A DNA stretch of 64,000 nucleotides. Source: Anaerolineae bacterium. GTDB lineage: Bacteria > Chloroflexota > Anaerolineae > Promineifilales > Promineifilaceae. The position numbers and the translations under genes are program-made. Where the stretch lies: positions 16,434 through 80,433 of the forward strand of contig JANQGC010000008.1 in NCBI GenBank assembly GCA_028277515.1, read 5' to 3'. Numbering within the stretch: the stretch's first letter is position 1; every line of letters begins with the position of its first letter. The notes beneath the pieces are model-generated. The model was not told where the DNA came from, ran no database searches, and was given only the letters and a program-made list of their open reading frames with translations. Positions 53,363-61,800 of the stretch are shown in pieces.

Positions 53363-53395
53363 CCTCTCATTAGCAGATGAGAGGTTTTTTATTTT
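53363..53395 (+). terminator. SAM riboswitch expression-platform terminator
   Basis: CCTCTCAT (53363-53370) pairs with ATGAGAGG (53377-53384), followed by TTTTTTATTTTT. The 3' P1 region GATGAGAGG (53332-53340) has the same sequence as the terminator 3' arm and can pair with its 5' arm, which gives the antiterminator. Confidence 0.9.
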
Positions 53396-53441
53396 TAGCT
53401 ATCAGAGGTCTTTAAGTCATCTGAGGTTTAGAGAGGATAGT

Positions 53442-56400
53442 ATGAATCAAACAAATCGATTAAAGCAGCTGCTTGACGAACGAATCCTTGTTCTGGATGG
53501 CGCTATGGGATCACTGATCCAAACCTATGAATTGGATGAAGCCGGCTTTCGTGGTGCTCGTTTGGCTGATACTGCTATGGATGTTAAAGGGAATAATGAT
53601 CTGCTCAATTTGACCCAGCCGGAAATCATCAAAGCCATTTATCTTGCTTATCTGGATGCGGGAGCTGATATCATCACTACCAATACATTTAACGCCAATG
53701 CCATATCGCAAGCTGATTATAATCTCTCTGAACTGGCCTATGAGATGAATCTTGCGGCAGCACAGTTGGCTCGAGAAGCGGCCGATGAGGTGACTGAACA
53801 TCAGCCAGACAAACCCCGTTTTGTCGCTGGTTCACTCGGCCCCCTCAACCGTACCCTGTCTTTATCTCCTGATGTCAATGATCCGGCGTATCGCAATGTA
53901 ACCTGGGAAGAAGTGGTCAGCGCCTACTCGGATGCGGCACGCGGTCTAATAGAAGGTGGGGTTGATATTCTGTTGATCGAAACTATTTTCGACACGCTAA
54001 ACGCCAAGGGCGCCATTTTTGCCGTGAAGTCGCTGTTTGAAGAATTGGGCCGGGAACTGCCCTTGATGATCTCGGGTACCATTACCGATGCCAGCGGCCG
54101 AACCCTTTCCGGCCAGACAATGGAAGCATTTTATTATTCCATTCGCCACGCGGAGCCGCTGATTGTCGGTCTGAACTGTTCCTTGGGGCCGGAAGCGCTG
54201 CGACCGTATATCACAACCATCGCCAGGCTGGCCGACACCTACGTCAGCATATATCCTAATGCCGGTCTACCCAATCAGTTTGGCGAATTTGACGAGACCC
54301 CCGAAATAATGACCCCGGTCTTGAAAGAATTTGCTGAAGAAGGGTTGTTAAATATTGTCGGCGGCTGCTGCGGCACAACCCCGGCGCATATAAAAATGTT
54401 TACCCAGGCCGTTGAAGGGCTGCCGCCAAGGCGTTTTTCGCGGAAAGAGCGTTTCTGTCGACTGAGTGGGTTAGAACCCTTGGTGATCACCCCCGATTTG
54501 AACTTTGTCAATATTGGAGAGCGGACCAATGTCACCGGATCGCGCCGCTTTGCCCGGCTCATCCGCGAAGAAAAATATGAAGAGGCGCTCAGCGTAGCCC
54601 GCCAACAGGTGGAGAACGGGGCGCAGATGATTGACGTCAATATGGACGAAGGAATGTTGGACGGTGAGGCGGTCATGACCCGTTTCCTGAAGCTCATTGC
54701 CGCTGAACCGGATATATCCCGTGTTCCCATTGTGATTGACTCTTCCAAGTGGTCAGTTATAGAAGCCGGCTTAAAATGTGTACAGGGCAAGGCGGTGGTC
54801 AACTCAATCAGCATGAAGGAGGGTGAAGAAGCGTTTATCCGCCAGGCCAAATTAGCAAGGAAATATGGTGCGGCCGTGATCGTCATGGCCTTTGACACAG
54901 AAGGGCAGGCGGACACACTGCAACGGCGGATCGATATCTTGCGGCGGGCCTATGAGATATTAACCCGCCAAGTCGGTTTCCCAGCGGAAGATATTATTTT
55001 TGACCCCAATATTTTTGCTATTGCTACAGGGCTTGAAGAGCACAATGAATACGGAATTGATTTCATTGAAGCGACGCGCTGGATCAAGCAAAACCTGCCC
55101 CATGCCCTGGTTAGCGGCGGTGTGAGCAATATCTCGTTTTCCTTCCGTGGCAACAACACGGTTCGCGAGGCCATCCATGCTTCCTTCCTTTACCATGCCA
55201 TTCAAGCGGGCCTGGATATGGGCATCGTCAATGCCGGGCAGTTGGAAGTATATGAAGAAGTGGAGCCAAAACTGTTGGAACTGGTGGAGGATGTGCTCTT
55301 CAACCGCCGGCCCGATGCCACGGACCGCCTGGTCAGTTATGCCGAAACGGTCAAAGGTAGCAAGAAAAACCAGACGGTGGACCTGGCCTGGCGCGAAAGG
55401 AGTGTGGAGGAACGTCTCTCCCACGCCCTGGTGAAGGGTATCAGCGATTTTATCATCCAGGATGTGGATGAGGCGCGCCAGAAATATGATGAAACCCTGC
55501 AAATTATTGAAGGGCCGTTGATGGACGGCATGAATATCGTTGGTGACCTCTTTGGCTCAGGGAAAATGTTTTTGCCCCAGGTGGTCAAGAGCGCGCGGGT
55601 CATGAAACAGGCCGTGGCTCACCTGGTGCCTTTCATTGAGGCGGAGCAGAGGGAGACGGGTGAGGTACGCTCCAATGGTAAGATCTTGCTGGCGACGGTT
55701 AAGGGAGATGTGCACGATATCGGTAAGAATATCGTGGGTGTTGTTCTGGGCTGTAACAATTATGACGTGGTGAATATGGGTGTCATGGTTCCCGCCGAGA
55801 AGATCCTGGCAACGGCGCGACAAGAAAATGTGGATATTATTGGCCTCAGCGGCCTGATCACGCCTTCCCTGGAAGAGATGCGCCATGTGGCGAGTGAGAT
55901 GGAGCGCGCGGGTTTTGAAGTTCCCTTGCTTATCGGCGGGGCGACGACTTCTAAGATTCACACGGCCGTCAAAATCGAGGCCAACTACCAACGCGGGCCG
56001 GTGATCCATGTCGTGGATGCCTCCCGCGCCGTGGGCGTGGCTTCACAGCTCTTAAGCGACGATCAGCGGGAGGATTTTGCGAGCCAAGTGAAAGCTGAGT
56101 ACGCCAATCTGCGTCAAAAGCATGGCGGCCGAGCGTCAAACAGGCGGCTGCGCCCACTAGAAGAGGCGCGAGCCAATCGCTTCCAAATAAATTGGCAGGT
56201 ATATGATCCTCCGGTGCCCAGCTTCACCGGCGTTAAGGTCTTTGAAGATGTGGATCTCTCGCTGCTGTGCGATTATATTGATTGGACGCCTTTCTTTGCT
56301 ACATGGGAACTGACAGGCAAGTATCCACGCATATTTGACGATCCGGTTGTCGGACAAGCAGCAAGCCAGCTATTTGATGATGCGCAAAAGATGCTAGATC

Positions 56401-57131
56401 GTATTGTTGCCGAGAAGCTGCTACAGGCCAAGGCCGTCGTTGGATTTTTCCCTGCTGCCAATATTGGCGACGATATTGCCGTGCAGAATGGACAGGGACC
56501 GGTGACGGTTATTCATTGTCTGCGCCAACAGATGGAGAAGCCGCCAGGACGGCCGAATTACTCCCTGGCCGATTTTGTCGCGCCACAAGACTGTGACAAG
56601 GAAGATTATGTCGGCATGTTCGCTGTGACGGCGGGTTTGGGTCTTGATGCATTAGTCGATCATTATGAAGCGCATCATGATGATTACTGCGCGATCTTGA
56701 GTAAGGCCCTAGCCGACCGCCTGGCTGAGGCGCTGGCTGAATATATGCATAAACACGTGCGCGAAGATCTGTGGGCTTATAGCGAGCCTGCTGCTCTAGA
56801 CAATGAAGCGCTGATCCGCGAAGAATATCGCGGCATTCGCCCCGCACCCGGCTATCCGGCCTGCCCCGACCATACGGAGAAGGGGGAATTATTCCGCGTC
56901 CTGGAGGCCTCACAGACGGCCGAGGTCACGTTAACTGAAAGTTTCGCCATGCTGCCCGCGGCTTCCGTCAGTGGCTATTACTTCTCCCACCCTGAATCGG
57001 CTTACTTCGGCATCGGCCGTATCGGCCGCGACCAGGTCGAAGATTATGCCCGCCGCAAGGGCATGGATGTCTCTGCGGTTGAACGCTGGCTGGCTCCCAA
57101 TTTGGGATATGAACCCGGGGAAAATTCTTAA
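53442..57131 (+). CDS. metH: Cobalamin-dependent methionine synthase
   Basis: 1229 residues, complete four-module MetH: homocysteine-binding barrel (1-330; [17 protein letters not shown], zinc Cys in [12 protein letters not shown]), methyltetrahydrofolate-binding barrel (345-620; [20 protein letters not shown]), B12 domain (640-890; [23 protein letters not shown] with the cobalt-ligand His) and AdoMet activation domain (910-1229; ending [24 protein letters not shown]). It moves the methyl of 5-methyl-THF to homocysteine and needs vitamin B12. GAGAGG precedes the ATG. Controlled by the SAM-I riboswitch upstream. Confidence 0.98.
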   Translation: MNQTNRLKQLLDERILVLDGAMGSLIQTYELDEAGFRGARLADTAMDVKGNNDLLNLTQPEIIKAIYLAYLDAGADIITTNTFNANAISQADYNLSELAYEMNLAAAQLAREAADEVTEHQPDKPRFVAGSLGPLNRTLSLSPDVNDPAYRNVTWEEVVSAYSDAARGLIEGGVDILLIETIFDTLNAKGAIFAVKSLFEELGRELPLMISGTITDASGRTLSGQTMEAFYYSIRHAEPLIVGLNCSLGPEALRPYITTIARLADTYVSIYPNAGLPNQFGEFDETPEIMTPVLKEFAEEGLLNIVGGCCGTTPAHIKMFTQAVEGLPPRRFSRKERFCRLSGLEPLVITPDLNFVNIGERTNVTGSRRFARLIREEKYEEALSVARQQVENGAQMIDVNMDEGMLDGEAVMTRFLKLIAAEPDISRVPIVIDSSKWSVIEAGLKCVQGKAVVNSISMKEGEEAFIRQAKLARKYGAAVIVMAFDTEGQADTLQRRIDILRRAYEILTRQVGFPAEDIIFDPNIFAIATGLEEHNEYGIDFIEATRWIKQNLPHALVSGGVSNISFSFRGNNTVREAIHASFLYHAIQAGLDMGIVNAGQLEVYEEVEPKLLELVEDVLFNRRPDATDRLVSYAETVKGSKKNQTVDLAWRERSVEERLSHALVKGISDFIIQDVDEARQKYDETLQIIEGPLMDGMNIVGDLFGSGKMFLPQVVKSARVMKQAVAHLVPFIEAEQRETGEVRSNGKILLATVKGDVHDIGKNIVGVVLGCNNYDVVNMGVMVPAEKILATARQENVDIIGLSGLITPSLEEMRHVASEMERAGFEVPLLIGGATTSKIHTAVKIEANYQRGPVIHVVDASRAVGVASQLLSDDQREDFASQVKAEYANLRQKHGGRASNRRLRPLEEARANRFQINWQVYDPPVPSFTGVKVFEDVDLSLLCDYIDWTPFFATWELTGKYPRIFDDPVVGQAASQLFDDAQKMLDRIVAEKLLQAKAVVGFFPAANIGDDIAVQNGQGPVTVIHCLRQQMEKPPGRPNYSLADFVAPQDCDKEDYVGMFAVTAGLGLDALVDHYEAHHDDYCAILSKALADRLAEALAEYMHKHVREDLWAYSEPAALDNEALIREEYRGIRPAPGYPACPDHTEKGELFRVLEASQTAEVTLTESFAMLPAASVSGYYFSHPESAYFGIGRIGRDQVEDYARRKGMDVSAVERWLAPNLGYEPGENS

Positions 57132-57224
57132 CGGTGAATTGTAAATGATTAATGAAGTGATGATAATAAGGGTTCGAGTTCGTGTATAGTGGTCAAGAAG
57201 CAATTTGCGAGAGATATTTATCTC

Positions 57225-57431
57225 TCAGATCGTTCCAACGGTTCCAAACCGTCTCTTTTTCTCCTGAGAGGATGCTTTAGATAATAGCTGTAGGCCAAAA
57301 GCCATGCGATATAAGGCATTCAACTGCTGCCAACGCTGAAGGGGTGACCTTTGTCGCTCTTCCTCAGTAGCAACCTCTGCACCTTTTTGCCAACGGCGTT
57401 GGTTTAATTTTAATGCAGCTTTGTCAAGCAT
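57225..57431 (-). CDS. Small basic hypothetical protein
   Basis: 68 residues, rich in Gln, Arg and Lys (KLNQRRWQKGAEVATEEERQ, then LQRWQQLNALYRMAFGLQLL). No family recognised and only a weak ribosome site. Lies 84 nt downstream of the 92-residue gene on the same strand. Confidence 0.5.
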   Translation of the reverse strand: MLDKAALKLNQRRWQKGAEVATEEERQRSPLQRWQQLNALYRMAFGLQLLSKASSQEKKRRFGTVGTI

Positions 57432-57515
57432 TTCTCGATTCTCTTGCTATTTATGCCCTATTCTCTAATTATACCAGAAAGTTTGTATCAAAGAGGGTCG
57501 AAGAATGAATTAGAA

Positions 57516-57794
57516 TTATGCTTTTTCCAAAAGTTGTTCTAAACGATGGCGTACCCCCCGGACGACGTAGCATTGCACCAGGGCGGCTTCCCTATCCAAG
57601 ACTTCCCAGAAGATGTCTTCGCCCTGTTCCAGTGCGCCGTGGAGGGGACGCTGTAAATAGCCACGGCCGTTATCGGGATCACCGCTCCACACGGCCGACC
57701 ACATCAAATATTCCTGCATTAACGCCGGTTTTAATTGTTGCGCCAGCCAGACGACGGCTGCTTCATCGGATACAAAAATGGGTTGTCGGGTCAT
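57516..57794 (-). CDS. Hypothetical 92-residue protein
   Basis: MTRQPIFVSDEAAVVWLAQQ followed by helical sequence rich in Trp, Leu and Glu (LMQEYLMWSAVWSGDPDNG, EQGEDIFWEVLDREAALVQ) and a basic end. GAGGGAT about 9 nt before the ATG supports translation. Not recognised. It is probably cotranscribed with the zinc-binding-like gene upstream (57851-58066). Confidence 0.6.
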   Translation of the reverse strand: MTRQPIFVSDEAAVVWLAQQLKPALMQEYLMWSAVWSGDPDNGRGYLQRPLHGALEQGEDIFWEVLDREAALVQCYVVRGVRHRLEQLLEKA

Positions 57795-57850
57795 GGCATC
57801 CCTCTGGGAACGTTGTAGAAACTGCTGGTTGTTGAATCAACCGGCGTCCC

Positions 57851-58066
57851 TTAACTGTCGGCAAACCCAGCGTTGTAACCCGGCTCAATCGCTGATCCGG
57901 AGAATAAATGATTCCCCTGGCGATTATTTGCTGCATAGGCGCCTGCTCTCGCTCGCCACCGCCTGTGCGCCGGGCACAACGCCGGCTCCGTCCCCTGTAC
58001 CGCCCGCTCTTGACACGCTTGACCATTTTGGGAAATTGCTGAACAAAGTTTATGATTTCTATTCAT
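57851..58066 (-). CDS. Small Cys/His protein behind a LexA-like box
   Basis: 71 residues from the ATG at 58066, which coincides with the predicted transcription start; longer starts up to 58141 lie upstream of the -10 and are unlikely. LCSAISQNGQACQERAVQGTE and ALCPAHRR give a C-x(8)-C-x(12)-C-x2-H zinc-finger-like set, reminiscent of small phage or regulatory Zn-binding proteins. The rest is basic. If transcribed from this promoter the mRNA would be leaderless. Confidence 0.6.
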   Translation of the reverse strand: MNRNHKLCSAISQNGQACQERAVQGTEPALCPAHRRWRARAGAYAANNRQGNHLFSGSAIEPGYNAGFADS

Positions 58067-58072
58067 GTACCT

Positions 58073-58102
58073 ATCATAGAACATATGTTCTTGTTTTGTC
58101 AA
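58073..58102 (-). promoter_or_regulatory. Promoter with GAAC-N4-GTTC (LexA-like SOS box)
   Basis: Minus-strand TTGACA (58102-58097), 18-nt spacer, TATGAT (58078-58073). The perfect 14-nt palindrome AGAACATATGTTCT (58078-58091) fills the spacer. GAAC-N4-GTTC is the LexA box of Gram-positive-type bacteria, so repression by LexA and induction by DNA damage is a reasonable inference. Confidence 0.65.
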
Positions 58103-58131
58103 GGGGCAATTTGGATTTTGGAATGAAATTA

Positions 58132-58162
58132 GATTAGACAAATCTTCAAGATTTGTCTAATC
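58132..58162. repeat. 13-bp hairpin at the 3' end of the methyltransferase gene
   Basis: GATTAGACAAATC (58132-58144), loop TTCAA, GATTTGTCTAATC (58150-58162), perfect. It includes the stop codon of the methyltransferase gene (58146). Similar in style to the palindromes at 6828-6904 (AGAC...GTCT ends), so it may be the same kind of repeat and act as a terminator or mRNA-stabiliser. Confidence 0.6.
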
Positions 58163-58820
58163 TGTGGGCTGAAATCCCCCAAGATAGGTCTGAAAACTGC
58201 CTGGTCTGGACAGCAAAATCTAGAGCCTGTAATTTTTTGACGGCCGTCTTCAAATTCCAAAAGAATTCGTCTTCAATTTCCTCGGCTAATGCCTCTTGTC
58301 CGCCCGCACGGCACATGGACAGGTAAGCTGTTTTTGCTTCTTCGTCTTCAAACATCAGATCGCCCAAGATGGCTTTGCCTGAAGGCCGCAAGACAGCGAC
58401 GATTTTCTCGAAGAGCAGTTCTTTTTCTTCTTCGGTTAAGTGGTGGATGGTATAGGTGCTGACAACGGCCGCATAAGGTCCGCGTCGCCGGTTGAAAAAT
58501 GCCAGTATATCTTCTTGAACATAGGTGATTGGCCGGTCAGCGGGCAGTTTTTCTTGGGCGATGCCCATCATCTCCCCCGAGACATCAACGCAGGTCACCG
58601 GTGCTTCTGGAGGTAGATGCCGGGTCAGGTTCCCGGTTCCTGAACCTAATTCTAAGATGGGGCCAGATCCGGCAGCGGCCGCTTGCTGCGCTACCCAATT
58701 CAGCAGGCCCGTGTAACCGGCGCGAATTGGATGTGCCTCATTGCGTACATCCTGGTCATACCCCAGCGCCTCTTCATCATAGTTAAATTTTTCGGCAAAC
58801 TCGCTTCTCATTTGCTTCAT
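58146..58820 (-). CDS. Class I SAM-dependent methyltransferase
   Basis: 224 residues from the ATG at 58820, chosen because it overlaps the stop of the upstream gene as ATGA; a start at 58895 would overlap by 79 nt. The Rossmann motifs are clear: ILELGSGTGNLTRHL (motif I), VTCVDVSGEMM, YVQEDILAFF and VVSTYTIHHLTEEE. Close in layout to YrrT-like small-molecule methyltransferases. Substrate unknown. Coupling to a giant surface protein gene is probably positional. Confidence 0.88.
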   Translation of the reverse strand: MKQMRSEFAEKFNYDEEALGYDQDVRNEAHPIRAGYTGLLNWVAQQAAAAGSGPILELGSGTGNLTRHLPPEAPVTCVDVSGEMMGIAQEKLPADRPITYVQEDILAFFNRRRGPYAAVVSTYTIHHLTEEEKELLFEKIVAVLRPSGKAILGDLMFEDEEAKTAYLSMCRAGGQEALAEEIEDEFFWNLKTAVKKLQALDFAVQTRQFSDLSWGISAHRLDKS

Positions 58821-61800
58821 CTTGGGGTGATCGGAAAGAAGCTCGCGACCGGGTTGACCATAACCGTTTGACTGGAACTGAACATTTCGCCCCACGTGGT
58901 GGCTGCGGTCAGAGTCACCGTGTAAGCACCGGTCGCCGCATAGGTATGTTGGGCATCAACTGTGGTCACGCTGGTGCTGCCGTCGCCGAAGTCCCATTCA
59001 TAGTCGCTGATTCCCGCCCCGATGCTCTGATTAGTGAAATGCATTTCCTGGCCGATGAATACAGGGGAATCGCTGGTGAAGCCGACTTGAACCGTTGTTA
59101 GATCGAGATCGATGAGCAGAGGATCAGCCGGAGCGGACCGGTAGAAATCCGGCTTAAATAGATCCGGTTGATTGAACATACGATAATTGAGGGCCTGCGG
59201 TTCATCAGCATTGATATGCCATTGCACCAGGTTATGGGTCTGGGCGGCCAGGGTGGGTGTGCCGAAAGCGTGGATGAGCGTGCCGGATTGATTGTCTATC
59301 ACGCTGGTATATCCCGCAGCGGTGAACGGTTCGGCCAGGTTATTGTATCCCGCATCCTGGAGCACAAATAGGGGATCTTCTTGCAGGTAAGCATTGAAAT
59401 TACCCAGGATAATGACATCTTCTTCGGCGCTGGTCGTGGGATCAGCGGCTAGCCATTTCTGTAGTTCATAGGCGGCCTGGGTGCGCAAAAGATTGTAACA
59501 GCCCTGGCCGTCCCCTTGATCGCTGTTGGCATTCTCCGTTTGAGGACATTCATCGCGCGCGTGTAATTGGACAACTGCCACGACAAAGGATTCGCCGCTG
59601 CTGTTCTCCTGAAACGTTTGGACAAGTGGTTGGGCGTTGAGCGCATCAAACGGCTGGCTGTGATCGGTCACGGCCGGGCCGACCGGCGAGACCGTTTCTT
59701 GACGGTAAATCAAACCGACCGTCGAGTCTGTCTGGCCCAACTGTGGTAGAGCCAGATCGACCATGGCATAGGAGCGGCCGGCCGGCGCTGCCTCGTTTAA
59801 GCCGCTAAGCAGGCCCTGTAAGGCACTGGTTGGACCGTAACCATCGTTTTCGATAGAGGTCAAGGCCAGGATGTCGGCATTTGCAGCGGTCAGGGCGCTG
59901 TTTAATTTCGCCCGCTGGCGAGCGAACTCGGCCGCGCTTTGCGCCCCAAGTGATCCAGGAAATCCGCCGCCACGCCCATTGCCATTAAAATAGTCACCGG
60001 TATCAAAGGCAACCAGGCGCAGGCGGCCGTCCGCATTGGGAGCGTTAAGCGGCCGTTCATTATCCTGGTTGAAATTGACCGGCTCTGTAGGTTGGATGCG
60101 ATAGCCGGCTGGTGATTGCATCAAAATACCGGTCAGCGCCGAAATCGAATCACCCACGCGCAGTGTTTGGTTTAGGCCCAGGTAGGGTGGTAGGGGCAGG
60201 GGATAAGTGACATTACTACCGTCATCAAGGGTGATCTGGTGGAGCAGGTTTTGTTCAGCAACGGCCGCTGCTGCGCCACCGGGCAAGGCAACTTCCGTAG
60301 GTTGGTAAAGCCGCGCTTCCAATGACATCTGTACCTCTCCATCGCTGCCCAACCTGGAATTTCCTGTTGCCACCAGGGTTTGTGGGAAAGAAAGCAGCAT
60401 CCCTTCCAGGGGTTCCCAATCAGATATTTGAGCCACCGGCAGCATGGTCTGGGTAGGTTCAATAGGCGAGCTTATTTCGCAGACCGTCGAATTAACCACA
60501 TTATTCAAAGCAGTTAAACCATCAAGCTCGACGACATCACCTTGCACGCGAACCAGGGTTCCAGGCTCCAGAATTAAATCTGCATCATCATGAGCAATGA
60601 ATAAGGCATCAGAGCTGAGATCATCCTGCTCAGCATTTTGATGGCGCTGTTGAATGAAGTAACCGCCAAGTTTATCTTGGCCACGAAAATCGGCGGTCAC
60701 GATCCCTTCAACAATGACACCTCGCGTGCCCTCCAGGGGGCTGATCGATCCATCACCCTGTACGGTTTGCATAGAAAAGGCGGGATCGCCGCAGGCGCCA
60801 AACGATTTCAAGCCGCTGTTGAACGACCAGGAATAATCCATCACCATCGTTTGGCTAATGCCATCGGTGTCGCTTATCAGTGTGCTAAAAACAGTGGCCT
60901 GGCAGGTTTCTGTTGGTGAGAGAATATTTTCAGGATCAAGAATAAAAGTTTGCGGTCCGCCGCTTGTTTGCAAGATCTGTTCACCGCTTTTCGTACAGGA
61001 AAGGGCGAATGCTCCTTCCGCTGCCTCAACAGGCTCGTTAAAAGTGACCAGGAGAGTGGCGTCTAGGGAGACATCAAGCGCGCCGCTAAGCGGGAATGTT
61101 GATTGAACCTCAGGGGGCAAATCTATTAAACAATTATTCGCCTCACCGGGGGTAGGGGTATTTTGCAGGTAAGATGTGCTGTTGCGCCGGCTACCCTGGC
61201 CATTTGGACAGCGTTGGTTGGAATACATTTCCGGTGACCCGCGGCCAGCCTCGTTGACTTGGGGCTGATTTTCAAGCAGCAAGTTGAGTAATTCGTCGTC
61301 ATCCGGGTCGTCAGTATCATAGACCAGGGCATCAACCAGGTTTTCTATCCTGACTGGAGAACCAACAGGATATTTTTCTTCATCACCCACGTATAAGGCG
61401 ACGGCATCAGGTCCATTTTGCAGCAGACCATTTTGGAACACGAAATCAACACCGGGAACGGCCGCGTTACCTAAAACGAAATATCCGGTCTCGTCAGTGG
61501 CATAGGCATCCAGATCAAAGCTGCGATAACTCAAATCACTGCCGCCTGTAAAAAGGACCACTGTCAAACCATACAATTCTGTATTGCCGCCCCCGCCATC
61601 AAACAATTCAATAAACTCCTGAGTGTCGTTGCCGGAGGTATCGGCATCCACTTCGTTGATCAGCATGTCGTCGGCCAGGGGGGGGATAATGGTCTGAAAC
61701 TGCCATTGATAATCGGCCGCCATCTGGTCAGGCGGATCGTCATCATCCTGGTCGCTCACTTTTTCTGCATTGATGTTCACCATGCAGCTTTCGCCGACCG

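Noticed and set aside
57763..58137. Plus- and minus-strand frames of 87-119 residues over the small Zn-finger-like gene
   Set aside because: They are in shadow frames of 57851-58066 and the promoter and lack ribosome sites.
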